Shown here: piece by piece, positions 24,501-32,855 of the stretch | Numbering within the stretch: the stretch's first letter is position 1 | Layout: every line of letters begins with the position of its first letter | From: a virus | IMG/VR virus record: IMGVR_UViG_3300050343_000199 | Coordinates: 1-64,000 of that record | DNA length: 64,000 bases | Reading direction: 5' to 3' (one strand) | The notes under the pieces: model-generated | What the model was told of the DNA's origin: nothing | What the model saw: the letters and a program-made list of their open reading frames with translations, nothing else | Databases searched by the model: none | Made by a program: the position numbers and the translations under genes

Positions 24501-27500
24501 AGTTCTGGTTTCTTGGAACATAGAGTAATAGAACCAGTAGTCTCATATGCATATTGAACTCTAAGATCTCCACCACTAACTGCGAATAGAGAACCAACAC
24601 CTTCATGTGCAAGACAAATTCCTGGATCTCCAGATGTACCAACGAATGTGAAGATTGGTTCTTCGGTAGGAGGAACTGAAGTAGTAGACTCTGCTGTTCC
24701 TGTATATCCAAATAAAGTTCCTGTTCCCTTAATACCAACGGTAATACCAATCGCAGTATCACTACGGAATCCGAATAAACCATCACCTGGTTGTATTAGA
24801 CTGAAGTTAGTCTTGGAATTTCCGCCAAGTTTGATCTGACCACTACCAATTTCACTAGCAAATAGTGGGGAGATTGCAACACCACTAATATCAATAAATC
24901 CACGACCGTTATAATTTGGAGTGAATTTAACATCACCAACTCCAAAGATATCAATCTGACCGTAGATACATGCAGGTAATCCTTGTCTTGGAGTTCCAAG
25001 AATATGACCATGATCAACTAGAGGTGAAGCATTCTCTGCAACAAATCCATAATCCAGAGTAGAAGATGGAACTGTGTATTGTGGAGTAATGGTGTAAGTA
25101 ACACCAGGATCAACTGCTAAGGAATTGAGTACCTTGGTGCATCCAGTTGCAGACGTGGTATCTGTAGAAATAATACCGTCAACATCAACACAAGAAACTG
25201 CATTCGGATCAATAATAAATCCGTAATCTGGTTCGGTGAATGGTGCAATAGAACTACAGTTGTAACTGTAAACCTTGACTTCCTCAAGATTGTTGAATCC
25301 AAAGAGTCCACCAGAACCAACGTAATCGTATACAGTTCTTTCAACTGCAGTTTGTAGAGTGAATAGAACACCACTACCAATCCAGTTAGGATTGAATGCA
25401 AACGTTGCTTCTCCAGTAAAGGAGAATAGAAGATCTCTTTCGTCTGGGTTAAAGGTAACAGAATCTGCAGCGCCACTGAGAGTTGGGATAAGACCATCAC
25501 CAAGTATACCAACGCCAATTCCAATCTGAGATTCACTATGGAATCCAAATAAACCATCACCTGGTTGCAGTAGACTAAAGTTGGTAATGGAATCACCACC
25601 AAGTGTTTTGATGCTTCCTGAACCAAATACAGTGACATCAAGAGGAACTCTACCTTCACCAAAGATACTAATGCCACCCTGAGATATCCAGTTAGGTGCA
25701 AGACTATTAACAGATTCACCTGTGATATCAATATGACCGTAAATACATCCTGGCATTCCGAGACGTGGAGTACCAAGAATATCTCCAAAGTCTGCAAGAG
25801 GAGCTGCGTTCTCTGAAGTTAATCCATAATCTAAGACACTAGATGCAATAGTATTCTGAGGTCTTACTGAATAATTAACACCTGGATCAATTGTTAACGA
25901 ATTGAGTACCTTGATGCATCCAGACGTTGTTGTTTCACTCGTAGAAATAACACCGTCAACATCAACACATGCAATTGCTCCTGTGTTGATAATAAATCCA
26001 TAGTCGTTCTCTGGGAAAGGAACGATAGAACTGCAGTTATAATCGTATACTTTCTTCTCTTCAAGATTATTAAATCCGAAGATTCTTCCAGATCCAACAT
26101 AGTCATATACAGTTTTCTCAACTGCAGTTTGTAGAGTGAATAGAACACCACTACCAATCCAGTTGGGATTAAAGGAGAATGTTGCCTCTCCAATAAGAGA
26201 GAACAATAAATCTTTTTCTTCTGGATTAAAGGTAACGGACTCTGCAGAACCATTAATACTTGGAATAAATCCTGTTCCGGTAATTCCGGCAGTAATACCA
26301 ATTTGAGTATCACTACGGAATCTGAATAAACCATCACCTGGTTGCAACAGAGCAAAGTTCGTGATGGAGTCTCCACCAAGTGTTTTGATACTTCCTGTAC
26401 CAAATACGGATACATCCAGAGGAACACTAGCTTCACCAGTAAGTTTACTGATGTATCCTCTACTTGTCCAAGTTGGATTAAACGCAAACTGCGCTCCATT
26501 TTCTGGATCAAGATGGAACAATCCAAACGGAATAAGATTGCTAGTCGTTAAGATATTACCAAAGTCTACCTGTGGTGCAGCAGATTCTGATATTAGACCA
26601 TAGTCAATAAAGTTACTAGGAGCATTAGCACCTAGACTTACATCATAAGTTGTTCCTGGATCAATACTCGCAGTTGATCCCACACGTACAATACATCCGG
26701 AAGATGTTCCAGATAATGTTCCTGATACATCTTCAATATCACTTGGATGACATATAGTTAGATAACCATAGTCTGCCTTAGAGAATTCAATGATACTATC
26801 ATTGATGTATCTTTCTGTATGTTTTTCGTCTGATAGTTCAGGAAGTTCTGGTTTTCTGCTAACCAGTTTAAGTCCACCAGATCCAACGAACGCATTTGTA
26901 GCGCGTTGCTGTCCATTAGATAGAGTGAATAGATCTCCAAATCCTGTTTCATGTACAAGAGTAATATCTCTTGCAGCACCTGTAACCTTACTAATATATC
27001 CGCTACTAGTCCATGTTGATACGAATGCATCATCTGTACTTGCAATCGTAAATAGAGTACCAGAACCAAAGATTCCAATACCAATACCAATACCCGAATT
27101 TCCAAGTATGGAGGTAGTTCCCGCACCGTCGTGCTTGCCAGAAAATACCCCCAGACTTGTACCACTAAGACCTTTGACTTTTCCATCAACGATATAACCG
27201 TATACTGCTGGTGAAGTCTGTCTACCAAAGGTAAACGCAATACCTGTACCTTCGTATGTGTTAGTCGCCTTCCAAGACGCTTCGCTAACAACTTTAACAA
27301 ATCCGAAAGATTCTACATTAGTTACATAAACAACTCTGCCGTAATCTTCTAGTGTGGCATTGATATCTGAAATATTACCAAAATTTATTGTTGGTAATAC
27401 TGGAGTTGTTGTATGTGTATATGTTACTGATTTTAATCCATAGTGATCCCAATTATTTCCAGTATGAGATGGTTGTATTAACCTGAATTGTGTTCCCGCT

Positions 27501-28036
27501 GTCCTCGCTACAGAAGGAATTGTAATTTCTACAGATTTTAAAGTATTAAATGTAGTGTCATTATGCGCTACTACAGTATCAATAGAAGTCCACAAACTTC
27601 CATTATAATACTCTAAGTATAAACTCTCGTTAACAGTATCAGGATCTTCTCCACCATTGGCATCATTGCCTCTAATTACTTCAAAGGTTAGTGAAGAATT
27701 AACATTATTTGGTAAACTAAACTCTACTATTCTGGATGCTGCGGTACTGCTGTTGAATCTAATATGTCTACCAATATTAAATCCACCAGTTGATCCTGTG
27801 CCTGTACCTGAATTTGTTAAAAATGTATTTGTTAAAGTAGCATTTAAATTATCTACTGCTACAGTTTCAGTTGCAGTTACTGGAGTATTATTAAATGCTA
27901 ATGAACCATAATCAAGTTCATTGTACCGATCAATGATACTTGGTTCATAAACATATGAAAAGCTGCCCAAACCCTCACTCGCAGCGCGAATGATTGATGG
28001 AAATATTCCTTGTGTATTATAGGAATAAACGGACAT
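21515..28036 (-). CDS. Giant repeat-containing virion protein, 2173 residues
   Basis: A very long, almost entirely beta-strand protein. Three units of about 260 residues, starting at GSIKTLGGDSITNFALLQPG-like sequences near 26420, 25640 and 24860, are followed by a C-terminal zone of shorter units of 45-60 residues. Each short unit carries an AES.T.NP.E.QMLFSF-type sequence; six have MLFSF exactly and several have LLFSF, LLFSL or VLFKV. Strands alternate as GSGSLF...SG.A, suggesting stacked beta sandwiches along a fibre. There is no recognised enzyme or binding motif. It begins after a hairpin terminator-like sequence and ends just before a late promoter. Long tail fibre or whisker is the likeliest role (inference). 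Confidence 0.8.
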   Translation of the reverse strand: MSVYSYNTQGIFPSIIRAASEGLGSFSYVYEPSIIDRYNELDYGSLAFNNTPVTATETVAVDNLNATLTNTFLTNSGTGTGSTGGFNIGRHIRFNSSTAASRIVEFSLPNNVNSSLTFEVIRGNDANGGEDPDTVNESLYLEYYNGSLWTSIDTVVAHNDTTFNTLKSVEITIPSVARTAGTQFRLIQPSHTGNNWDHYGLKSVTYTHTTTPVLPTINFGNISDINATLEDYGRVVYVTNVESFGFVKVVSEASWKATNTYEGTGIAFTFGRQTSPAVYGYIVDGKVKGLSGTSLGVFSGKHDGAGTTSILGNSGIGIGIGIFGSGTLFTIASTDDAFVSTWTSSGYISKVTGAARDITLVHETGFGDLFTLSNGQQRATNAFVGSGGLKLVSRKPELPELSDEKHTERYINDSIIEFSKADYGYLTICHPSDIEDVSGTLSGTSSGCIVRVGSTASIDPGTTYDVSLGANAPSNFIDYGLISESAAPQVDFGNILTTSNLIPFGLFHLDPENGAQFAFNPTWTSRGYISKLTGEASVPLDVSVFGTGSIKTLGGDSITNFALLQPGDGLFRFRSDTQIGITAGITGTGFIPSINGSAESVTFNPEEKDLLFSLIGEATFSFNPNWIGSGVLFTLQTAVEKTVYDYVGSGRIFGFNNLEEKKVYDYNCSSIVPFPENDYGFIINTGAIACVDVDGVISTSETTTSGCIKVLNSLTIDPGVNYSVRPQNTIASSVLDYGLTSENAAPLADFGDILGTPRLGMPGCIYGHIDITGESVNSLAPNWISQGGISIFGEGRVPLDVTVFGSGSIKTLGGDSITNFSLLQPGDGLFGFHSESQIGIGVGILGDGLIPTLSGAADSVTFNPDERDLLFSFTGEATFAFNPNWIGSGVLFTLQTAVERTVYDYVGSGGLFGFNNLEEVKVYSYNCSSIAPFTEPDYGFIIDPNAVSCVDVDGIISTDTTSATGCTKVLNSLAVDPGVTYTITPQYTVPSSTLDYGFVAENASPLVDHGHILGTPRQGLPACIYGQIDIFGVGDVKFTPNYNGRGFIDISGVAISPLFASEIGSGQIKLGGNSKTNFSLIQPGDGLFGFRSDTAIGITVGIKGTGTLFGYTGTAESTTSVPPTEEPIFTFVGTSGDPGICLAHEGVGSLFAVSGGDLRVQYAYETTGSITLCSKKPELSELSEEKHTEVYSMDLCRDEPELDYGRIVDLSANSVCVDVDGVVSTNTTSSSGCTKVTLGSTLSIDPGVTYTLTAFTTVPTVFADYQDVSDTEDGLTDYGHILDTTGLVCPFGQLDSLKGTLVEKYIRNTSIFTESTVIKIVGDAFVVVPPQWNNISPPILVRNAAIPLFSLRTFGGGSLFGFGGATESRRYSPDEVQLLFKVSPGPFSRFVTYDWQPSWVSQGTIPVSGIAETPRARAFTGFGSLFGINGAAEAVSFNPPDITTDIKLSGVLAESFTVPYTGTGSLFTVNNLVERVLVHHFVFGTINVSGVAATPRARDFIGSGAIFSNGISSESLTKRLPAFTAHIKFGGTSEEVFSANPPEEGTEIRLSGDTTPQILTFAEQPFGVIPVSGIAKTHYVPSVVGTGTFRKFSGASESLTVNPEEKQMLFSFIGEGKETHTENYVGIEKAIRIRRGALSDFETFDWQPSWVVTGTIPVSGEAKTNFSLLHNGSGSLKTLSGSAESLTVNPEERQMLFSFTGTRIAETTSIVEFSTGSLFGIGGLSESFTASPELQADLRISGDVFVRYVPNNIGSGNIFAINGAAESVTFNPDERQMLFSFIGEALESFSATEIKQIEVDITGEGQENLTSVYTGSGSAQISGVVTEKFVPNNIGSGNIFALAGSAESITFNPDEKQMLFSFTGEGTERILVREISQGGTFTFSGTSGDPLLTFAEQPFVQTKISGKVFFTTHRSIIGTGSLFGFGGVSESTGVVPQTEQVLFKVSGDSINKISVLHVGSGSLRKLSGSAESVTFNPDERQMLFSFIGAGTENTTAREVSQGGLFKASGEAGVLVRFAHTGEGTIPLSGNATTTRARDFVGFGIIPTLSGAAESLTVNPDEKQMLFSFAGERISEKITARELGTPGKFTLQGTSGDPLLTFSEQPFVKINVNGISTTIRSRAYAGSGTLFGFINGDEAFARAPYIASGSIAISGFGIVQVELFQPPRTYVWMI
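21770..26900 (-). repeat. In-frame coding repeats of the 2173-residue gene
   Basis: The DNA itself repeats: a block encoding NP.E(K/R)QMLFSF recurs near 21835, 22085, 22455, 22705, 22945 and 23205, with related blocks near 25430 and 26200, and the larger units recur with a period of about 780 bases. Repeats keep the reading frame, indicating expansion by unequal recombination. Confidence 0.8.
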
Positions 28037-28051
28037 ACACTAACAAGCATT

Positions 28052-28078
28052 AAAAATGAGGATTGCAAAATTGCAACC
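28052..28078 (-). terminator. Likely rho-independent terminator before the 2173-residue gene
   Basis: On the minus strand GGTTGCAA and TTGCAATC form a short stem with one G-U pair, followed by CTCATTTTTAATG with five T. Stem and T-tract are modest, so attenuation rather than full termination is possible. The surrounding gap (28037-28120) shows no late promoter core. Confidence 0.5.
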
Positions 28079-28120
28079 CCCACAAAAGATAACTAAAAAC
28101 TGGGTCTCTAGTATATAGGG

Positions 28121-29536
28121 TCAGTCTAGGCTGACGTTTAGAGTAACCTTAATTTGGTCACCGTTGTTTTGAATAGCGTATGGACCATTAGTAAATCTTT
28201 CTGCAAAGAAAATACTAGCGTAAAGAGTCGCATCACCAGTTCCTGATAAAGCAGGGGTTGTGGTAAATGTTGATGACGTTGGAGTCTCAAATACGGTGTA
28301 GTGTGCAGCAGGGATAGAGCTACTAGAACCTTGTGCAATGTAGATAACATCGCCAGGATTTAGATTATGATCTAAAGCACTGCCACCGGGGTCTGAAGTG
28401 ACGATAGAGTAATCATATAGAATTGCGTCATTACCGTTAGATACCTGAATGTTATCAACTAGCAATTCACTTAGATATACACGAGGACCGATTTCACCGG
28501 TTTTAGTTTCTAGATCAATACCAACAATAGTTGTTGTTGCAGCAATACCATTTGGAGATGCAGTTTGGGAAATTGCCATACCAACAGTTAGATTTTCTGC
28601 GACATTAACTTGGAATGTTGCAGTACCAGAAGCAGCACCAGTAAGTGCTTTGTCTAGGTAAATTGCTGTTCCTGAAATACCAACAACACGAGTTTGTGCT
28701 GCAATACCAGTACCAGTAACTCTCTGACCAATAGCAACATTAGTTGCAGAATCAACTGCAATTTCATATGTTCCAGAAACACCAGAAGTAATCGTTGGAG
28801 TTACATTAACATCAAGAAGGTTAACATAGTTGTTACCAATAACACCTTTACAACCAGACTTAGTAATTTGAGATCCTGAAGCAACACTACCACCATCAAC
28901 TACGCCTTGTAAAGTAACAGGCATGTTGTTTGCACGAGATAGGTAATATCCGTAAACGCTACCAGCAGCAGAAGTGAAGGTGAAAACTTGTTCGGGGTAA
29001 GAAGCGGTAGTTCTACCTCTACCAAAGGAAACTGCAGTTGTACTCATAGTTGCAGTCAATTGCTGACTCAACTCAAGATCTAGACCTTGGATATCAACAA
29101 CATAGGTGTTTGTAGGGATACCAGCACCTTCTGCATAGTCTCCTTTTTTAATATCAGCAGCATCATTAACTGTAATTGCATAAGTTCCAGAAGTTCCGTC
29201 AGCGGTTCTTCCTGTTGCAACTGCATTTAAAGTTGTACCAATATCCCAACGGTTACCATTGAGAAGGATACCATACTGTTCGGTGAAGTCTTGATCTTCT
29301 TCAGTACGATTGTTAACTACTTCGGGATAACCCGTGGAAGGGCTTACGCCATAACCAGCAGAGTTGCTAGCATCGTATGGTTCGTAATAATTCGCTACTG
29401 ATGGAACATCCGATTCAGCAGGGGTGGTATTACTGGTGTATAGTTTTAGAACTAAGTTCCTGGGAATTTTATGAGTCGCGTTCAGTAGTGTACGTAGCGA
29501 ATCAATTTCACCCTGGTCTGTGACTAGAAGTGCCAT
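28121..29536 (-). CDS. Virion structural protein, 471 residues
   Basis: Starts MALLVTDQGEIDSLRTLLNA and a LVLKLYTSNTTPAESD segment, an N-terminus I associate with structural proteins of T4-like cyanophages. The middle contains two related units (GTSGTYAITVNDAADIKKGD and GVSGTYEIAVDSATNVAIGQ, each followed by G.GIP or GTGIA), about 150 residues apart, which look like small repeated beta-domains. The C-terminus ends ALSGTGDATLYASIFFAE and NGDQIKVTLNVSL. It heads a unit with its start 38 bases downstream of the end of a late promoter core at 29574. Probably a tail or baseplate component; exact role unknown. Confidence 0.75.
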   Translation of the reverse strand: MALLVTDQGEIDSLRTLLNATHKIPRNLVLKLYTSNTTPAESDVPSVANYYEPYDASNSAGYGVSPSTGYPEVVNNRTEEDQDFTEQYGILLNGNRWDIGTTLNAVATGRTADGTSGTYAITVNDAADIKKGDYAEGAGIPTNTYVVDIQGLDLELSQQLTATMSTTAVSFGRGRTTASYPEQVFTFTSAAGSVYGYYLSRANNMPVTLQGVVDGGSVASGSQITKSGCKGVIGNNYVNLLDVNVTPTITSGVSGTYEIAVDSATNVAIGQRVTGTGIAAQTRVVGISGTAIYLDKALTGAASGTATFQVNVAENLTVGMAISQTASPNGIAATTTIVGIDLETKTGEIGPRVYLSELLVDNIQVSNGNDAILYDYSIVTSDPGGSALDHNLNPGDVIYIAQGSSSSIPAAHYTVFETPTSSTFTTTPALSGTGDATLYASIFFAERFTNGPYAIQNNGDQIKVTLNVSLD

Positions 29537-29573
29537 TCAACGATCTCCTTGTGTTTCTTACCTATGTTAATGT

Positions 29574-29581
29574 TATTTATA
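29574..29581 (-). promoter_or_regulatory. T4-type late promoter core
   Basis: A perfect TATAAATA on the minus strand in the 51-base gap upstream of the 471-residue gene. A Shine-Dalgarno-like AAGGAGA precedes the ATG at 29536. Confidence 0.8.
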
Positions 29582-29587
29582 CAAAGC

Positions 29588-30313
29588 TTAGAGTGCTAGT
29601 TTCATAGAAACCATACACCTCTGTATATTTATAGCGTAGACAACTTCAAATTGTAAAAGGTCTCCAGCATTTAATGCTTTGTTCCAAGATGAAATTGTAG
29701 TATTTGTATTTTTTCTTTGGACCGAGTTACTTGTAATATCTCCTAACTGTGGTCTTTCAGTGCCACATATAGATGCAAAATTGGGAAAATTTGCATAGTC
29801 AACTTTTCCGATGTCCAATTGAATTTGACCATCTTGGTCACCAATGATAGTCCAAGACTGAATCTCTCCAGTAACATCTAATGTCATTTCTCCTTTAATA
29901 CCGGAAGATAATGGTGCAGACCCAGAATCAATAACAAAATTAATAGTTCTTGTTAAATCAGCTGTTGTGGAAAGTCCTACAACATATACCGTATCTCCTG
30001 CAGTTGGTGCAGTATTAAAGATAATAGTTGTGCCACTAATAGTATAATCAATTCCTGGAACTTGAACTAATCCATTAATAGCAACGATTAATTGCTGATC
30101 ATTGACAGGAGTATATGCGTCTCCTGCTTGATCAATTAATGGATAGTCTGATGTAGTTCCATCAAATACCCAGTTTGTAGTATCAAGAATTTCATTACCA
30201 TATTGTAGATACTTACTAGGAATCTCATAGTTAACACCTACATTGTATTTTTTCTGAGGATCAGAAAGTACATTATAGTTTGATGATTTAACTGAAACAT
30301 TATAGTTAGGCAT
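29588..30313 (-). CDS. Virion structural protein, 241 residues
   Basis: Start is ATG 30313 (MPNYNVSVKSSNYNV), overlapping the upstream stop by one base (TGATG); a TTG one codon earlier is less likely. The central part (QQLIVAINGLVQVPGIDYTI, then IIFNTAPTAGDTVYVVGL) is the N.G..Q.PG.DYT....I.F...P..GD.V.V motif seen in many phage baseplate and fibre proteins, where it forms a small beta-domain. A second beta-domain follows (GEIQSWTIIGDQDGQIQLD). Likely fibre or baseplate attachment protein. Confidence 0.8.
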   Translation of the reverse strand: MPNYNVSVKSSNYNVLSDPQKKYNVGVNYEIPSKYLQYGNEILDTTNWVFDGTTSDYPLIDQAGDAYTPVNDQQLIVAINGLVQVPGIDYTISGTTIIFNTAPTAGDTVYVVGLSTTADLTRTINFVIDSGSAPLSSGIKGEMTLDVTGEIQSWTIIGDQDGQIQLDIGKVDYANFPNFASICGTERPQLGDITSNSVQRKNTNTTISSWNKALNAGDLLQFEVVYAINIQRCMVSMKLAL

Positions 30314-30648
30314 CAAACAACTCCTGGTGTTACTTCTAAGATACCTTCAATAACTCTAGTTTTTATTCCTTGGGGGGATGTCAATACAATATCATAAACA
30401 TAACGTCTAGGATCTAATGCTGCTGTTGCTGCATTAGTCATTGAAATTTTTAAAATACCATTATAACGATCAACAAACCCGACAGTAAAATCTGTAGAAG
30501 TTGTTGAATAATAACTACGACGCATCTTAGCATCTGCTGTATATCCAGTCAGATTAAGAGGAGTTGTGTTATCTTCATTCTGGATATTAAAGGTGGCATC
30601 AAAGTCCGTTCCTTTCTCCAGTAATAGATTTAGTGGGATTGCTGCCAT
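30313..30648 (-). CDS. Small virion protein, 111 residues
   Basis: A beta-sandwich protein (LLEKGTDFDATFNIQNEDN; LNLTGYTADAKMRRSYYS; DPRRYVYDIVLTSPQGIKTR). The opening, 'PL.L..GTDF..TF.I.......LNLTGYTA.A..R', closely resembles BppU-like or baseplate upper-protein N-terminal domains of other phages, and is common in cyanophage structural clusters. Coupled to the next gene by TGATG. Role in baseplate-fibre attachment is inferred. Confidence 0.75.
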   Translation of the reverse strand: MAAIPLNLLLEKGTDFDATFNIQNEDNTTPLNLTGYTADAKMRRSYYSTTSTDFTVGFVDRYNGILKISMTNAATAALDPRRYVYDIVLTSPQGIKTRVIEGILEVTPGVV

Positions 30649-30655
30649 GATGGAA

Positions 30656-30826
30656 TCATTCTTCTTTTGTTTCTTCTTTTGAAAGTAGATCTAGAGTTTC
30701 TAAACCACCAACCAACTTAATTTTATATTCTTTCAATTTAGTAAGTTGCTCTTCTGCTTGAGCAATTTTTGCTTCTGCATCTTTGAGCTGACCTTCAAAT
30801 TCAGATCTGAGAGTTACGGAATCCAT
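30656..30826 (-). CDS. Small coiled-coil protein, 56 residues
   Basis: Encodes MDSVTLRSEFEGQLKDAEAK, then IAQAEEQLTKLKEYKIKLVG and an acidic end. The central 35 residues form a clear coiled coil, much like the small conserved proteins that accompany fibre genes in T4-like cyanophages. It lies eight bases before the 111-residue gene and 25 bases downstream of a late promoter core. Function unknown; trimeric fibre linker is possible. Confidence 0.7.
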   Translation of the reverse strand: MDSVTLRSEFEGQLKDAEAKIAQAEEQLTKLKEYKIKLVGGLETLDLLSKEETKEE

Positions 30827-30850
30827 AATTATTAAACATGATTATAATCA

Positions 30851-30858
30851 TATTTATA
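30851..30858 (-). promoter_or_regulatory. T4-type late promoter core
   Basis: A perfect TATAAATA on the minus strand. Directly downstream lies a 14-bp perfect palindrome ATGATTATAATCAT (30838-30851), where the transcript would start. Confidence 0.8.
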
Positions 30859-30883
30859 TGGTCTTAAAAATAATCAATTACAT

Positions 30884-32014
30884 CTAATAGTTAATTATTT
30901 TTGTATATGCATAATTATTGTTTATTCTAGAAACATTGGTAATGGTTCCTGGTAGAAGGGTTACTACTATTGGTGTTTGTAGACCACCACTCGCTAAATA
31001 CTTTCTAATCTTAACCTGACCAGACTCAATATATACAAAAGCAGCTCCTCCAGGAATAGATTGCACTGTCATTCCATAAGAGAATTGGGGGGGAGTGAAA
31101 AGATCACTGAACCCACTGCTACTCATGAGACTACATTTAGGATTGCCATCAGCGATCGGATCTCTTATAGTTATCCATGTATTAGTCCCCAAAACAGCTG
31201 CTGGTGAAAATCCATTAACGGGAGGGTTAAAAAGACCATTACCAGTTATTGCAGTACCAGGTCCATTACCAGTAAATATGTGTACTAATGTTCCATCCAT
31301 ACCAGTAATCAAGCAATATCCATTTCCCCCAGTAGCTGCTATTGGACGAGAATAGTTAGGGTTAAAGTTGGTAGACCCATTGAATCCTATTGTTGTACCT
31401 GAACTATTCACTGTCATAGAACCACGAGCCGATGGTGCGCTAGTACCTTCATTAGGCGCTTTTGTACCTATGGTTCCCATGCTAGACAAAATCCCTGTGC
31501 TGGAATTAATAGTTGCCTGACCAGCTATTACCGGGTTACCAATCATACCGTAAGTACTGTTACGAACTCCCATATTTGTTGCGGTATTGGAAGCTATCTG
31601 AGTCAACCCTGAATTGCTAACACTATGGGTATAAGCAGTAGCCGTAGTATTGCCAGAAGTATTCTCCCAACCAAGAGTTAGTATTTTATCAGACGCAAAT
31701 TTTACACTATCAGCAGTAAAATTAGTAGCAATCTGTCCAGTTGCAATTTTTTGTAAAGTCAGTGCTGACCAAAGTTCCCAAGAACTATTAGAACTCATAT
31801 TTAGAATATTAGTTCCAAATCTATATAAGTGTCCACTATAACCAATATTTGGAATACGTTCTTCTACTTCACCTGTAGTACTGTCTATAAACAATAAATC
31901 GTTATTACTACCACTAGAAAACGGGACAATAAGATACTCACCTGCTTTATTTACGTCGTAACCGGCGTAAGTAATACCGGGACTACTACCACTGAATAAC
32001 ATTTGTTGCATCAT
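30884..32014 (-). CDS. Putative fibre-tip protein with propeller-like repeats, 376 residues
   Basis: Starts MMQQMLFSGSSPGITYAGYD; the MMQQM leader is shared with the next upstream gene. The body alternates four-stranded units with a core such as YLIVPFSSGSNNDLLFIDST, HLYRFGTNILNMSSNSSWEL, and GYCLITGMDGTLVHIFTGNG, as in beta-propellers. There are no catalytic motifs. A Shine-Dalgarno AAGGAA lies before the ATG. By position within the fibre cluster it is probably a host-binding protein attached by its short leader; this is inference. Confidence 0.7.
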   Translation of the reverse strand: MMQQMLFSGSSPGITYAGYDVNKAGEYLIVPFSSGSNNDLLFIDSTTGEVEERIPNIGYSGHLYRFGTNILNMSSNSSWELWSALTLQKIATGQIATNFTADSVKFASDKILTLGWENTSGNTTATAYTHSVSNSGLTQIASNTATNMGVRNSTYGMIGNPVIAGQATINSSTGILSSMGTIGTKAPNEGTSAPSARGSMTVNSSGTTIGFNGSTNFNPNYSRPIAATGGNGYCLITGMDGTLVHIFTGNGPGTAITGNGLFNPPVNGFSPAAVLGTNTWITIRDPIADGNPKCSLMSSSGFSDLFTPPQFSYGMTVQSIPGGAAFVYIESGQVKIRKYLASGGLQTPIVVTLLPGTITNVSRINNNYAYTKIINY

Positions 32015-32026
32015 GTTAATATTCCT

Positions 32027-32854
32027 TTATTCGTATATTAAAACTACTAATCCATCTTGACCTGCAGCACCATAACCATCAATATAATCCGGATCAGTTG
32101 AATCTGCTGCAATTGCCGATCCTCTTCCACCTTGACTAGAAATACTATTAGACCAAGAACCAATAATTATTCCAGATCCTCCACCAGCACCTCCGCCACT
32201 AGCAGTACCAGTATCATATCCACCTCCGCCACCACCACCATAGTATCCAGCACCTCCACCGCCACCACGGTTTCCTGTAGATATACCAGAACCACCAGCA
32301 TATCCACCATTAACTAAACTAGAACCATTATTCCAAGATGTTCCACTACCACCACTTACTCCTGATGGTGCAGATCCTCCGCTTCCTGCGCTTCCTCCAC
32401 CACTTTGCGATGCACCACCACCATAATTTGGACCATCGCCAGATTGTCCAGAACCATTGCCGCCACCGCCACCGCCGTTACCTTTCTGACCAGATCCACC
32501 GCCACCACCAGCAATCAATACAAATGATCCGTATATAGCAGATGATAATCCGCCACCTCTCCCTGATCCATAACCAGATAAATCATGTGGTTGTGTTGCA
32601 GATCCATCATTTGACCCACCGACATGTATAGTAATAGTACTGCCACCTGTTACGGGTATTGTTCCCTCAACGTGACCACCAGCACCGCCAAGAACAGCAA
32701 GATTTTCTCCAGTACCTGCTCCACCGGCACCCCATACTTTTATGGTAACTACAGTTGCTGATTGAGGAACAGTTTCAGTAAAAGTTCCTTTAGTTGAATA
32801 TATTTCATTGGAACCTTGGTAGTTACCATATCCAACCATCATTTGTTGCATCAT
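32027..32854 (-). CDS. Glycine-rich tail fibre adhesin, 275 residues
   Basis: After an MMQQM leader and a beta-strand segment (TFTETVPQSATVVTIKVWGA), the protein becomes extremely glycine-rich (from about residue 55; GGGGGSGQKGNGGGGGGNGS, GGGGGAGYYGGGGGGGYD), ending in a IIGSWSNSISSQGGRGS and GQDGLVVLIYE closure. This is the glycine-rich domain found in phage adhesins, where Gly-rich strands form polyglycine-II-like sheets that present variable loops, as in T4-type gp38. It starts two bases after the stop of the next fibre gene. Likely receptor-recognition tip. Confidence 0.85.
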   Translation of the reverse strand: MMQQMMVGYGNYQGSNEIYSTKGTFTETVPQSATVVTIKVWGAGGAGTGENLAVLGGAGGHVEGTIPVTGGSTITIHVGGSNDGSATQPHDLSGYGSGRGGGLSSAIYGSFVLIAGGGGGSGQKGNGGGGGGNGSGQSGDGPNYGGGASQSGGGSAGSGGSAPSGVSGGSGTSWNNGSSLVNGGYAGGSGISTGNRGGGGGAGYYGGGGGGGYDTGTASGGGAGGGSGIIIGSWSNSISSQGGRGSAIAADSTDPDYIDGYGAAGQDGLVVLIYE

Positions 32855-32855
32855 A

